From Aureimonas sp. ME7 (GTDB lineage: Bacteria; Pseudomonadota; Alphaproteobacteria; Rhizobiales; Rhizobiaceae), in NCBI RefSeq assembly GCF_903970965.1, contig NZ_CAJCKW010000001.1:248001-312000 (forward strand): a stretch of DNA of 64,000 nucleotides, read 5' to 3'. Positions 26,760-35,600 of the stretch are shown here, one piece after another. The notes under the pieces are model-generated. The model was not told where the DNA came from. It did no database searches and saw only the letters and a program-made list of their open reading frames with translations. Each line of letters begins with the position of its first letter. The stretch's first letter is position 1. The position numbers were made by a program, and so were the translations under genes.

Positions 26760-26962
26760 AACTCTACCGCCTTCTCACCGGCGTCGACGACGCCGCCTTC
26801 TGCCACAAGGTGAGCCTGGCCCTGTCCAAGGGCTGGGAACTCGCGGGAAGCCCGGCCTATGCGTTCGACGCGGCCGAGGGCGTGATGAAATGCGCCCAGC
26901 CCGTGACCAAGGTCGTGGACGGGGTGGATTACGACCCCGCGATGAAGCTCGGCGAGCAATAG
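26756..26962 (+). CDS. DUF1737 domain protein
   Basis: 68 residues. The protein is nearly all domain: KLYRLLTGVDDAAFCHKVSLALSKGWELAGSPAYAFD followed by MKCAQPVTKVV. This is the DUF1737 pattern, a small domain of unknown function whose members often accompany enzymes in Rhizobiales. Its start overlaps the stop of the CitE-like gene by 4 nt, so the two are probably made together. Confidence 0.88.
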   Translation: MKLYRLLTGVDDAAFCHKVSLALSKGWELAGSPAYAFDAAEGVMKCAQPVTKVVDGVDYDPAMKLGEQ

Positions 26963-26977
26963 GGAAAGCCGGCGCGT

Positions 26978-27694
26978 ATGGCGGGAAGGGCCGGAGCCTT
27001 CGCGAGCCGTTTGCTGGCGGGGCTGGCGGCGCTCGCCGCCGTTCTCGTGGGGCTTATCGTGCTCGGCATCCTGGTGCCGCGCGCGCCCGCGAACACGTTT
27101 CCCGCGGCGGGAGGCGAGACCGGGCGCAACACCGTCTGGATCGTCGCCAACCCGATCCACACCGACATCGTGCTGCCGGCGACGCCCGGGGTTCTCTCCC
27201 GGCTTTCCTTTCTGGAGCGCGACGGCCTCGATATCGGCCATCCCGACCTCGCCACGATCGCGGTCGGCTGGGGCGGCCGGGCGTTCTATACGCAGACGCC
27301 GACCTGGGCCGATCTGACGCTGGATGCCGTGTGGCGCTCGGCCACACTGGATCGCTCGGTGCTGCACCTGTCGCTCGGCGGCGCGATGGCGGCGGAGGCC
27401 GCCGGCACGAGGCGGCTGGAGCTCGGCGACGCCGCCTTCGCGGCGCTCCTGGATTTCGTGGCCGCGAGCTTCGAGCCGGGGCCGGACGGGGCGCCGGCCG
27501 TCCTGCCGGGGGCCGGCTACGGCCGGTTCGACCGGTTCTACGAGGCGCGGGGGCGCTTCAACCTCCTGGCCGGGTGCAACACCTGGACGGCGGCGGCGCT
27601 TCGGGCGGCGGGCGTTCCGACCGGCGCCTGGTCTCCCTTGCCCCCGACGCTCCTGTGGGGGCTGACGCTCCATGCGCCGGAGGTGGTTCCTTAA
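26978..27694 (+). CDS. DUF2459 (TIGR02117) family membrane-anchored protein
   Basis: 238 residues. One N-terminal membrane helix (LAGLAALAAVLVGLIVLGILV) is followed by an extracytoplasmic domain. This contains TVWIVANPIHTDIVLPA, IAVGWGGRAFYTQTPTWADL and YEARGRFNLLAGCNTWTAAALRAAG, all typical of DUF2459/TIGR02117 proteins. The conserved His (NPIHTD) and Cys (GCNTW) suggest a cysteine-hydrolase-like fold, but no activity is established. It lies 15 nt after DUF1737, so it may share its transcript. Its stop overlaps that of the convergent MOSC gene in the tetranucleotide TTAA. Confidence 0.87.
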   Translation: MAGRAGAFASRLLAGLAALAAVLVGLIVLGILVPRAPANTFPAAGGETGRNTVWIVANPIHTDIVLPATPGVLSRLSFLERDGLDIGHPDLATIAVGWGGRAFYTQTPTWADLTLDAVWRSATLDRSVLHLSLGGAMAAEAAGTRRLELGDAAFAALLDFVAASFEPGPDGAPAVLPGAGYGRFDRFYEARGRFNLLAGCNTWTAAALRAAGVPTGAWSPLPPTLLWGLTLHAPEVVP

Positions 27695-28542
27695 GGGAGG
27701 AGCGGCCAGCCGCCCTCGCGCGCCTCCAAGACCCGCACCGGATCGCCGACGCGGATCGTGCCCACCCCGCGCGGCACCGCGTTCCAGCCGAACAGGGCGC
27801 CGGGCGCGCGCGCCTCGGCGGAGCGGCGGAACTTCGCCAGCGTCGCGAGCGGCTCCTTGCCCGCGCGCCGGCCCTCGTCCTGATCCACCGTCGTCACCGC
27901 GCAGCGCGCGCAGGGTTTGATGAGATCGAGGACGACATCGCCGATCGCGATTCGTCCCCAGCCGTCCTCGGGAAAGGGTTCGGGCGTGTCCACCACGATG
28001 TTGGGCCGGAACCGGCTCATCGGTACTGCCTCGCCCCCGGCCGTGACGATGCGGCGGTTGAGATCGCGCAAGGCGCCCGTCGTGGCGACGAGGATCGGAA
28101 AGCCGTCGGCAAAGCCCACCGGATCGCCGCCGTCCGTCCAGTCGCGCGAGACGGTGCGCCGCGCCGCGTCGTCGAAATAAACCAGGCGGGCCGGGCGGCC
28201 GAGCCAGCGCGACAGGGCGGCGTCGTCGGCCAGGGCGACGCCGGCCGCCTCCACCGCGTCCCGCCAGATCGAAACGGCGAGGCGATCCTCGCCATCGGGA
28301 AACGGCACGAAGCGCTCGCCACCGGATTCGCCGGGAAACGACAGGTGGAGCCCGTCCTCGTCCGGCTCGGCGTCGAGAAGGGCGAGCGGGGGATATTCGC
28401 GCTGCGACAGGAAGCGGCCGGTCTCGTCGACCACCATCCAGCGCCGGTCGCCGGAAAGGCCCATCGGCTCGACATGGGAGGTTTCGGGAAAGCGGCCGCG
28501 CCCGCCCTTCACCGGATAGATCGCCAGCGTCGAAACCTGCAT
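27691..28542 (-). CDS. MOSC domain protein (YcbX-like)
   Basis: 283 residues with an N-terminal MOSC_N beta domain (QVSTLAIYPVKGGRGRFPE..GDRRWMVVDETGRFLSQRE) and a C-terminal MOSC domain. The latter contains MSRFRPNIVVDTPEPFPEDGW and PCARCAVTTVDQDEGRRAGKEPLATLAKFR. The Cys in the CARC motif is the probable molybdenum-cofactor ligand of the YcbX/mARC group, which reduces N-hydroxylated compounds. The 2Fe-2S ferredoxin domain found in E. coli YcbX is missing, so electrons must come from a separate partner. It starts 13 nt after the zincin gene. Confidence 0.9.
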   Translation of the reverse strand: MQVSTLAIYPVKGGRGRFPETSHVEPMGLSGDRRWMVVDETGRFLSQREYPPLALLDAEPDEDGLHLSFPGESGGERFVPFPDGEDRLAVSIWRDAVEAAGVALADDAALSRWLGRPARLVYFDDAARRTVSRDWTDGGDPVGFADGFPILVATTGALRDLNRRIVTAGGEAVPMSRFRPNIVVDTPEPFPEDGWGRIAIGDVVLDLIKPCARCAVTTVDQDEGRRAGKEPLATLAKFRRSAEARAPGALFGWNAVPRGVGTIRVGDPVRVLEAREGGWPLLP

Positions 28543-28555
28543 CTCTTCTCGCCTT

Positions 28556-28978
28556 TCAGTCGGTGGCCGCCTCCAGCGCTTCCATGTCCTCGTCCGACAA
28601 GCCGAAATGGTGGCCGATCTCGTGGATCAGGACATGGGCGACCAGGGTGCCGAGGCTTTCCTCGTGTTCGGCCCAATAGTCCAGGATGGGCCGGCGATAA
28701 AGCAGGATCCGATTGGGCATCTCGCCGGTCTGCGCCGTCCCAAGCGCGCCCACCGCCCGGCCCTCGAAAAGGCCGAGAATATCGAACGGGGTTTCGAGCC
28801 CCATCTCCTCGACGACGTCCTCGTCGGGAAAGTCGGCGACATGGAAGCGGATTTCGCCCGACAGCGCGCGGAACTCGCCTGGAAGAGCGGCATAGGCTTC
28901 CAGCGCCAGCGATTCGAGTTCCTCGAGGCTCGGCGCCAGGCGCCGCCCCCAGTCGCTGGTCTGGTCCAGTTGCGCCAT
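28556..28978 (-). CDS. Zincin-like metallopeptidase family protein (PF06262)
   Basis: 140 residues. The zinc-binding HExxH is HEIGH at residues 119-123, inside VAHVLIHEIGHHFGLSDEDM. The N-terminal half shows the family pattern ESLALEAYAALPGEFRAL and VEEMGLETPFDILGLFEG. These minimal zincins are common in actinobacteria and alphaproteobacteria. The fold is metalloprotease-like, but substrates are unknown. It lies 13 nt upstream of the MOSC gene on the same strand, probably one operon. Confidence 0.92.
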   Translation of the reverse strand: MAQLDQTSDWGRRLAPSLEELESLALEAYAALPGEFRALSGEIRFHVADFPDEDVVEEMGLETPFDILGLFEGRAVGALGTAQTGEMPNRILLYRRPILDYWAEHEESLGTLVAHVLIHEIGHHFGLSDEDMEALEAATD

Positions 28979-29050
28979 GGGCGATTCCCCCGCGTTGCGA
29001 TCGTTCTGGTGCCTGGCTTGGCATATTCGCGCCGGGTGCGAAACGGTGCC

Positions 29051-29728
29051 TTACGCCAACCCGCCCGCCTCGCCCTGCAGCACGACGACCGTGGTTCCGT
29101 CCTGCACCCGCCGGTGAAGGTCGATCACGTCCTGGTTCAGGAGGCGGATGCACCCCGAGGAGATCGAGCGGCCGATCGACCAGTCCTCGTTGGTGCCGTG
29201 GATGCGGTAGAGCGTGTCCTCGCCGTTCCGGAAGAGGTAGAGCGCCCGCGCGCCCAAGGGATTGCGGGGGCCGGGCTCCATGCCGTCGGCCAAGTGGCCG
29301 TAGCGCTCCGGCTCGCGCGCCATCATGGCGTCGGTCGGGCGCCAGCGCGGCCAGGCGCGCTTGTACTGCACCCGCGCTTCCCCCTCGAAGGCGAGCCCCG
29401 CCTTGCCGACGCCGATCCCGTAGCGCAGCGCCCGGCCGTTCTCCATCTGCAGGTAGAGAAAGCGCGCCGGCGTGTCGACGATCAGGGTGCCGGGAATGCG
29501 CCCGCTCTCGTAGGGGACTTCCTGGCGATAATATTGCGGGTCGATCTTCGTCAGATCGGGCGCGGGAACGGGGAACGGCTCGCCTGCCACCGGCGCATAC
29601 ATCGCGAGGTAATAGGGCGGCACGATTCGCGGGGGCGCGGCCGGCGCGACGTCGGACAAGCGGCCGGACACGCAGGCCGACAGGAACAGCGGGGCGCCCG
29701 CCAGGAGCGAGCGACGGGACAAGGGCAT
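29051..29728 (-). CDS. L,D-transpeptidase lipoprotein (YkuD/ErfK family)
   Basis: 225 residues from the ATG at 29728. The signal region MPLSRRSLLAGAPLFLSAC carries twin arginines and a lipobox with Cys19 as the lipidation site. The YkuD domain spans about 80-222: GTLIVDTPARFLYLQMENG, the catalytic His in RIHGTNEDWSIG (residue 177) and the nucleophile Cys193 in SISSGCIRLLNQDV. These enzymes form 3-3 crosslinks or attach lipoproteins to peptidoglycan in the periplasm. The open frame reaches 29809, but that extension would precede the signal peptide. It is divergent from the imu operon. Confidence 0.94.
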   Translation of the reverse strand: MPLSRRSLLAGAPLFLSACVSGRLSDVAPAAPPRIVPPYYLAMYAPVAGEPFPVPAPDLTKIDPQYYRQEVPYESGRIPGTLIVDTPARFLYLQMENGRALRYGIGVGKAGLAFEGEARVQYKRAWPRWRPTDAMMAREPERYGHLADGMEPGPRNPLGARALYLFRNGEDTLYRIHGTNEDWSIGRSISSGCIRLLNQDVIDLHRRVQDGTTVVVLQGEAGGLA

Positions 29729-30073
29729 GGGGAAAACGATCGAAGGGTTGCGGGTGGAAAGGGTGCGGCTCGGCCCCGATCCCTGCCGTGCCCGGCCTGT
29801 CGGCCGCAAGCCCGGGGCGCCGGTCTCTCGGCATCGTGAGACATCGCCTCATGCCATTGCCATCCGCGTGATCGAGCCAGGCGACCTGTCCTCCCGTTCT
29901 CCTCTGGAATCGTCCACCGGATTTCGTTCCCCGTCCACAGGAAAATAATCTTAAACGCGCAATCCTTGACAGGGTGGGGCGAGTCGGAAATGTCATAGGA
30001 ACATAAAGGGAACGGATGCGCTTTGGGCATTCGAATGCAACGGCCGGAACCCATCGGGCCGATGGAGACGGGC
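29729..30073. other. Divergent intergenic region between the L,D-transpeptidase and imuA genes
   Basis: About 345 nt with no recognised gene. The right half holds the imu promoter and a LexA site, listed separately, and is AT-richer than the surroundings. The left half, next to the transpeptidase start, shows no motif I can name. Confidence 0.5.
29966..30013 (+). promoter_or_regulatory. imu operon promoter -35 element and LexA (SOS) box
   Basis: A perfect -35 hexamer TTGACA lies at 29966-29971. At 29999-30013 is GAAC-ATAAAGG-GAAC, a direct repeat with a 7-nt spacer. This exactly matches the alphaproteobacterial LexA box (GTTC-N7-GTTC, read on the other strand). The -10 element is not clear. 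LexA bound here would cover the expected transcription start, so the mutasome should be induced by DNA damage. Confidence 0.85.
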
Positions 30074-31087
30074 ATGGCATCTTTCGGTTCTCGACGCGGC
30101 TTCGCCCGGCTTCCCAACGACGAAGCCGGCTGGCCGAAGGAAGAAATTCCCGATGGTTCGCCTCCGGTTCCTCCCATGGAGGGGCGCGCGAGGGCAAGCC
30201 ACGCGCCCGAACGGATGGCGATGCTGGCCGCCCTGCGGCACGCCATCGGGCGTATCGAGGGCGCGCCGCCGCCGATCGTCGAGACGCCGGGCGGTCCGGC
30301 GGCGCTTGGCCTCCTGCCGCTCGGCGCGCCCCGTTTCGACGCGGCGCTCGGCGGCGGGCTTCCCCGCCGGGGCCTTCTGGAAGCGCGCACGAGGGCCGCG
30401 CGCGACAGCGGCGCGGCGATCGGCTTCGCGTTGGCGCTGGCGATCGGCTTCGGGGCCTCGCCCGAGCGCCCGCTCCTGTGGATCGCCTCGGCCGAGGCCT
30501 GGCGCGAAACCGGCTTTCCCTGCCGGGAAGGGCTTCTCCACTTCGGGCTCGACCCGGGCGCGCTGGTTCTCCTGCGCACGCGAACGGACGTCGATGCCGC
30601 CTGGGCGGGCGAGGAGGCGGCGCGCTCGGGTGCGCCCGCCCTCACCGTGGTGGAAGCGCGCGGCAACCCGGCCGTGTTCGCGCTGGAAGGCTCGCGCCGC
30701 CTCCACACCCGCGCCAAGGACGCCGGGGTCCCGATCCTTCTCGTGCGCCATGGCGGCGAGGCGGAAACCGGAGCCGCTCCGCTTCGCCTCCTGGTCGCGC
30801 CCGGCCGTGCCGCGCCCGTCGCCGGCCTCGAAACCCTGCCCCTTCTCGGCCGCCCCCGCTTCGCCCTTCACCTGGAAAAGGCGCGCGGCCTTCGTTCACG
30901 AACCCTTTGCCTGGAATGGGACCCCCATGAGCGCCGCTTTCACGACATCGACGCCGAGCCCGGAATTCCTCGCCGTCCGGCTGACGCGCCTTTCCACCGA
31001 CCGGATCCGGCGCGAGCGCCTGGGGCGGTCGTGGCGCTTCGCCGGGAGGGTGGGCGTCCAGGAGGGCCGCGCGCCCCTTGGCACTGA
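30074..31087 (+). CDS. imuA: ImuA, accessory protein of the SOS mutasome
   Basis: 337 residues from the ATG at 30074, which has a GGAG site 6 nt upstream; ATG 30035 and TTG 30023 are alternatives. After a variable N-terminus come MLAALRHAIGRIEG, LGLLPLGAPRFDAALGGGLPRRGLLEA and PLLWIASAEAWRETGFPCREGLLHFGLDPGALVLLRTRT. This is the RecA/SulA-like ImuA pattern. ImuA inhibits RecA and acts with ImuB and DnaE2 in damage-induced mutagenesis. It ends in a Pro/Arg-rich tail and overlaps imuB by 161 nt in a different frame. Directly downstream of a LexA box. Confidence 0.88.
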   Translation: MASFGSRRGFARLPNDEAGWPKEEIPDGSPPVPPMEGRARASHAPERMAMLAALRHAIGRIEGAPPPIVETPGGPAALGLLPLGAPRFDAALGGGLPRRGLLEARTRAARDSGAAIGFALALAIGFGASPERPLLWIASAEAWRETGFPCREGLLHFGLDPGALVLLRTRTDVDAAWAGEEAARSGAPALTVVEARGNPAVFALEGSRRLHTRAKDAGVPILLVRHGGEAETGAAPLRLLVAPGRAAPVAGLETLPLLGRPRFALHLEKARGLRSRTLCLEWDPHERRFHDIDAEPGIPRRPADAPFHRPDPARAPGAVVALRREGGRPGGPRAPWH

Positions 31088-32636
31088 AGGCGCCGCCGCC
31101 TTTCCCGTGCCGCTGGGGGCGGGCAACGGCCACCGCCCGGCGGGAGGGGCGCTGGTGCTCGCCCCCGTTCCCTTCGCGCCCGCCCTCGTCGGCGGCGAGG
31201 CGGGGCTGCCGCTCGTTCTGTTCGGCCGGGTCGGCCAGGGGGACCGGGTCGAAGCCGTGTGCGAGGGCGCGCAAGCCCTCGGCCTCCATCCCGGCCTCGC
31301 GCTGGCGGATGCGCGCGCCCGCTTTCCCGGCGCCGAGTATCTTCCGAGCGAGCCGGGTGCCGACCGCCGGCTCCTGGAGGGCGTCGCCGACTGGTGCGAC
31401 CGCTACACGCCGCTCGTCGCGCTCGACGGGGCAGCGGGGCTCGTTCTCGACATCACCGGCTGTTCGCATCTCTTCGGTGGGGCTGGGCGGCTTCGGGCCG
31501 ACCTCCTTCAGCGCCTCGATGCCCAGGGCTTTGCGGCAGAGGCCGTCGTCGCCGCCCATCCCGGCACGGCGCGCGCCTGCGTCCTCGGGCGCGCGGGCGC
31601 CCCGGTCGTGCCGCCCGGCACGGAGCGCGCGGCGATCGAGCCCTTGGGCGTTTGTGCCCTCGGGATCGGGCCGGAGGAAGCTGGCCGGCTCCACCGGCTC
31701 GGCCTTCGCCGGATCGACGATCTCCTGGCCCTGCCGCGCGCCGCCCTGGTGCGGCGCTTCGGCTCGGGGCTGGCGCGCCGTCTCGACGAGGCGTCCGGCA
31801 CAGCGCGCGGGCCGATCGAGCCGCGCCGCCCGGTGCCGCTCCTGATCGCCGAGCGGCGCCTGTTCGAGCCGGTCAGCTTGTCCGAAGACATCCTGCGTCT
31901 CGTTTCGCACCTGGCCGCGCGCCTGCGCGAAGGGCTGGAGGCGAGGGGCGAGGGCGCGCGCGAGGTCGAACTCGCGCTGTTTCGCGTCGACGGGCGGGTG
32001 GAGCGCTTGGCGGTGCGCTCGGGCGCGCCGTTGCGGGACGCGGCACGGATCGAGCGCCTGTTCGCCGAGCGGCTGAAGGGGCTCGGCGACGAGCTCGACG
32101 CCGGCTTCGGCTACGATCTCCTGCGCCTGTCGGTGCTGGGCGCGGAGGCGATGCCGGACCGGCAGGACGATCTGGCCGCGCGCGCCGGCGCCGCGACGGA
32201 AGACCTCGGCAGCCTCCTCGACCGGCTCGGCACGCGCCTTGGCGAGGCCTGCGTCTTCGCCCTCGACGGGGTGGACCGGCATCGGCCGGAAGCCGCGCAG
32301 CGGCGTGCGGCGCCCCTCGCGCCCAAGTCGCCCGGCCCCGTCATGCCCCTGTCCCCGCGCCCCTTGCGCCTGTTCGGACGGCCCGAGCCGGTGGAGGCGA
32401 CCGCCGAGGTGCCGGACGGGCCGATCCGCCAGTTCCGCTGGCGCCGCGCCTTCTACCGGGTCGGGCGCATCGAGGGGCCGGAGCGCATCGCGCCCGAATG
32501 GTGGCTCGGCGACGAAACGCCGGAGCGCGACTATTTCCGCGTCGAGGACGAGGACGGCCGGCGCTACTGGCTGTTTCGCCAAAGCGCCGGGCCGGAAAAG
32601 CCCTCCGGTTGGTTCCTGCACGGCCTGTTTGCGTGA
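30927..32636 (+). CDS. imuB: ImuB, catalytically inactive Y-family polymerase homologue
   Basis: 569 residues. The N-terminus VRLTRLSTDRIRRERLGRS and QALGLHPGLALADARARFPGAEYLPSEP, the SIDE-like region PLVALDGAAGLVLDITGCSHLFGG, and LHRLGLRRIDDLLALPRAALVRRFGSGLARRLDEA (helix-hairpin-helix) are typical of ImuB. The acidic residues that bind metal in active Y-family polymerases are absent, as is usual for ImuB. It works as a hub linking DnaE2 to the beta clamp. The C-terminal part contains RQFRWRRAFYRVGRIEGPERIAPEWW. Its stop overlaps a possible GTG start of dnaE2. Confidence 0.93.
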   Translation: MSAAFTTSTPSPEFLAVRLTRLSTDRIRRERLGRSWRFAGRVGVQEGRAPLGTEGAAAFPVPLGAGNGHRPAGGALVLAPVPFAPALVGGEAGLPLVLFGRVGQGDRVEAVCEGAQALGLHPGLALADARARFPGAEYLPSEPGADRRLLEGVADWCDRYTPLVALDGAAGLVLDITGCSHLFGGAGRLRADLLQRLDAQGFAAEAVVAAHPGTARACVLGRAGAPVVPPGTERAAIEPLGVCALGIGPEEAGRLHRLGLRRIDDLLALPRAALVRRFGSGLARRLDEASGTARGPIEPRRPVPLLIAERRLFEPVSLSEDILRLVSHLAARLREGLEARGEGAREVELALFRVDGRVERLAVRSGAPLRDAARIERLFAERLKGLGDELDAGFGYDLLRLSVLGAEAMPDRQDDLAARAGAATEDLGSLLDRLGTRLGEACVFALDGVDRHRPEAAQRRAAPLAPKSPGPVMPLSPRPLRLFGRPEPVEATAEVPDGPIRQFRWRRAFYRVGRIEGPERIAPEWWLGDETPERDYFRVEDEDGRRYWLFRQSAGPEKPSGWFLHGLFA

Positions 32637-32653
32637 GCGAAGGACCACGGGTC

Positions 32654-35600
32654 ATGGCCCCCGGACCGGGCTTCTGCGAGGTCGGGGCAGCGTCCAACTT
32701 CTCGTTTCTGCGCGGCGCCTCGAAGCCCGGCGAGATGGTGGTCGCCGCGCAGGCGCTGCGGCTCGGCGGCCTGGGGCTGGCCGATCGCAACACGGTTTCG
32801 GGCGTGGTGCGTGCCTATGGGCAGGCGCGCGCGGCCGGCTTTCCCTTCCGCCCTGGCGCCCGGCTCGTCTTCGCCGACGGCTCGCCCGACATCCTCGCCT
32901 ATCCCCGCGACCGGGCGGCCTGGGGCCGGCTGTGCCGGCTCCTGACCGTGGGCAACCTGCGCGCGGAAAAAGGAAGCTGCCTCCTCGCCCTTCCCGATCT
33001 TCTGGAGGGTGGCGAGGGGATCAACCTCGCGGTGCTGGCTCCGCCCGCGATCGGGGGGGCGGGCGAGGCTTGCGAAGCGGCGATGGCGAGGCTCGGCGAC
33101 ACGCTTCAGCGGCTTCGCGAGGCGCACGGGAGCGCGGTGCGGCTGGGGCTTTCGGTGTGCCACGACGGGGGCGACGCGCGGCGGCTGGCGCGCGGCGGCC
33201 GGCTGGCCGACGTGCTCGGCACCCCGATGCTCGCCACCAACGACGCCTTCTACCATGTGGCGGACCGGCGCCCGCTCGCCGACGTTCTCGTCGCCATTCG
33301 CGAGCACACGCCGCTCGCGCGGGCCGGGCGCCTTCTATCGGTGAATGCCGAACGCCATCTGAAGCACGAGGGCGAGATGCTGCGCCTGTTTCGCGGCTAT
33401 GAGGGCGCGATCGGAGAGGCGCGCCGCTTCTTCGAGGAGCTTCGCTTCGACCTGAAGAGCCTGAAATACGACTATCCCGACGAGGCGCTGCGCCTCGGCG
33501 TCTCGCCGCTGGACGAGCTGCGACGCCTCGCCGTCGAGGGCGCTCGCGACCGCTATCCCGGCGGCGTCCCCCGGCGCATCTTCGAACAGATCGAGCAGGA
33601 ACTCTCCCTCATTGCGGAGAAGAAATACGAACCCTACTTCCTCACCGTCCACCGCATCGTCGAGGCGGCGCGGGGCATGGGCATCCTGTGCCAGGGGCGC
33701 GGCTCGGCGGCCAATTCCATCGTGTGCTTCTGCATCGGCATCACCTCCGTCGATCCGGACGTGGCCGGCCTCCTGTTCGACCGCTTCCTGTCGAAGGAGC
33801 GCGACGAGCCGCCCGACATCGACGTCGACTTCGAACACGAGCGGCGCGACGAAATCATCGACTGGATCTACGACGCCTACGGGCGCGATTCGGCCGCGAT
33901 CGCCGCCACCGTGATCTCCTACCGGGCGCGCTCCTCCTTGCGCGAGGTCGGCAAGGCCTTCGGCCTGTCGGAGGACGCGGTCTCGGCTCTCTCCGGCTCG
34001 GTCTGGGGCTACGGCCCGGCCGACATGGGCGACCGGGAGGCGGAAGGCGCGGGCCTCTCCAGCGCCGATCCGACGGTGGCCCGGGTCCTTCATTTCGCGC
34101 GCGAGCTCAACGAGTTCCCGCGCCATCTCAGCCAGCATGTCGGCGGCTTCGTCCTGACGCGCGGCCGGGTGGACGAGACGGTGCCCGTCCACAACACCGG
34201 CTCCAAGGGCCGGATCATCGTGGAATGGGACAAGGACGATCTCGACGAGCTGGAGATCCTCAAGATCGACATCCTGGCGCTCGGCATGCTGAGCGCGCTC
34301 AGGCGCGCCTTCGACATGCTGAACCGGCTTTATCCCGGCGAAGCGACGGCGGACGGGCGCGCGGCCGCGCTCGCCACGCTTCCGATGGAGAAGCGGAACG
34401 AGCCGGTCTGGCGGATGACGCACCGCGCCGACACGCTCGGCACCTTCCAGATCGAGTCGAGGGCGCAGATGACCATGCTCCCGAAGCTCCAGCCGAACGA
34501 GTTCTACGATCTCGTGATCCAGGTCGCGATCGTGCGCCCCGGCCCGATCCAGGGCGACATGGTGCATCCCTATCTGCGCCGCCGCATGGGGCTGGAGGAG
34601 GTCGAGTACCCGAAGGACGAGCTGCGCGACATTCTGGAGCGCACCTGCGGCGTGCCTCTGTTCCAGGAGCAGGTGATGCGCATCGCCATGGTGGCGGGTG
34701 GCTTCTCGGGCGGGGAGGCCGACAATCTGCGCCGCGCCATGGCGACCTTCAAGCGCACGGGGCAGGTCAAGGACTTCGGCGACCGGATGATCGCCGGCAT
34801 GGTCGCCAACGGTTATACCGAAGATTTCGCCCGCCGCTGCTTCGCGCAGATCGAGGGCTTTGCCGGCTACGGCTTCCCCGAAAGCCACGCCGCCTCCTTC
34901 GCGCTCCTCGTCTACGCCTCGGCCTTCATCAAGTGCCACTACCCCGACGTCTTCTGCGCGGCGATCCTCAACGCCCAGCCGATGGGCTTCTACGCCCCGG
35001 CGCAGCTGGTGCGCGACGCGCGCGAGCACGGGGTCGAGGTGCGCGCCGTCTGCATCAATGCCTCGCGCTGGGACGCGCTTCTGGAGCCCACTGGGTTCGA
35101 CCCGGCGCGCGTCGCCCCGCGCCACCGCGAAATGGCAGGCGCGATCCGCACGCGCCATGCGGTGCGGCTCGGTTTTGGCCAAGTGAAGGGCCTGTCCGAG
35201 AAGGAGATGGCACGGCTCGTTTGGGTGCGCGACACGTCCGGCCCGTTCGATTCGGTGCGCGACCTCTGGCGGCGCACCGGCCTCCACCGCCGGGCGATCG
35301 AGCGTCTGGCCGATGCCGACGCCTTTGCCGGGCTCGGCTTGCCCCGCCGCGACGCCCTGTGGGCGGCGCAGGCGCTGGACGAGGGCGTCGCGGTGGAGCG
35401 CCTGCCTTTGTTCGAGGGCGCTTCCGGCGAGCTGCAGCCCGAGGACGAGGTGTCGCTGCCCCGAATGCCGATGGGCGAGGAAGTGGTCAACGACTACCGC
35501 TTCCTGTCCTTGTCGCTGAAGGCCCATCCCGTGTCCTTCCTGCGTGCCGACCTCGCCCGGCGGGGCATCACGCCGACCTCGCGCCTCGAAGCCACGCGTT

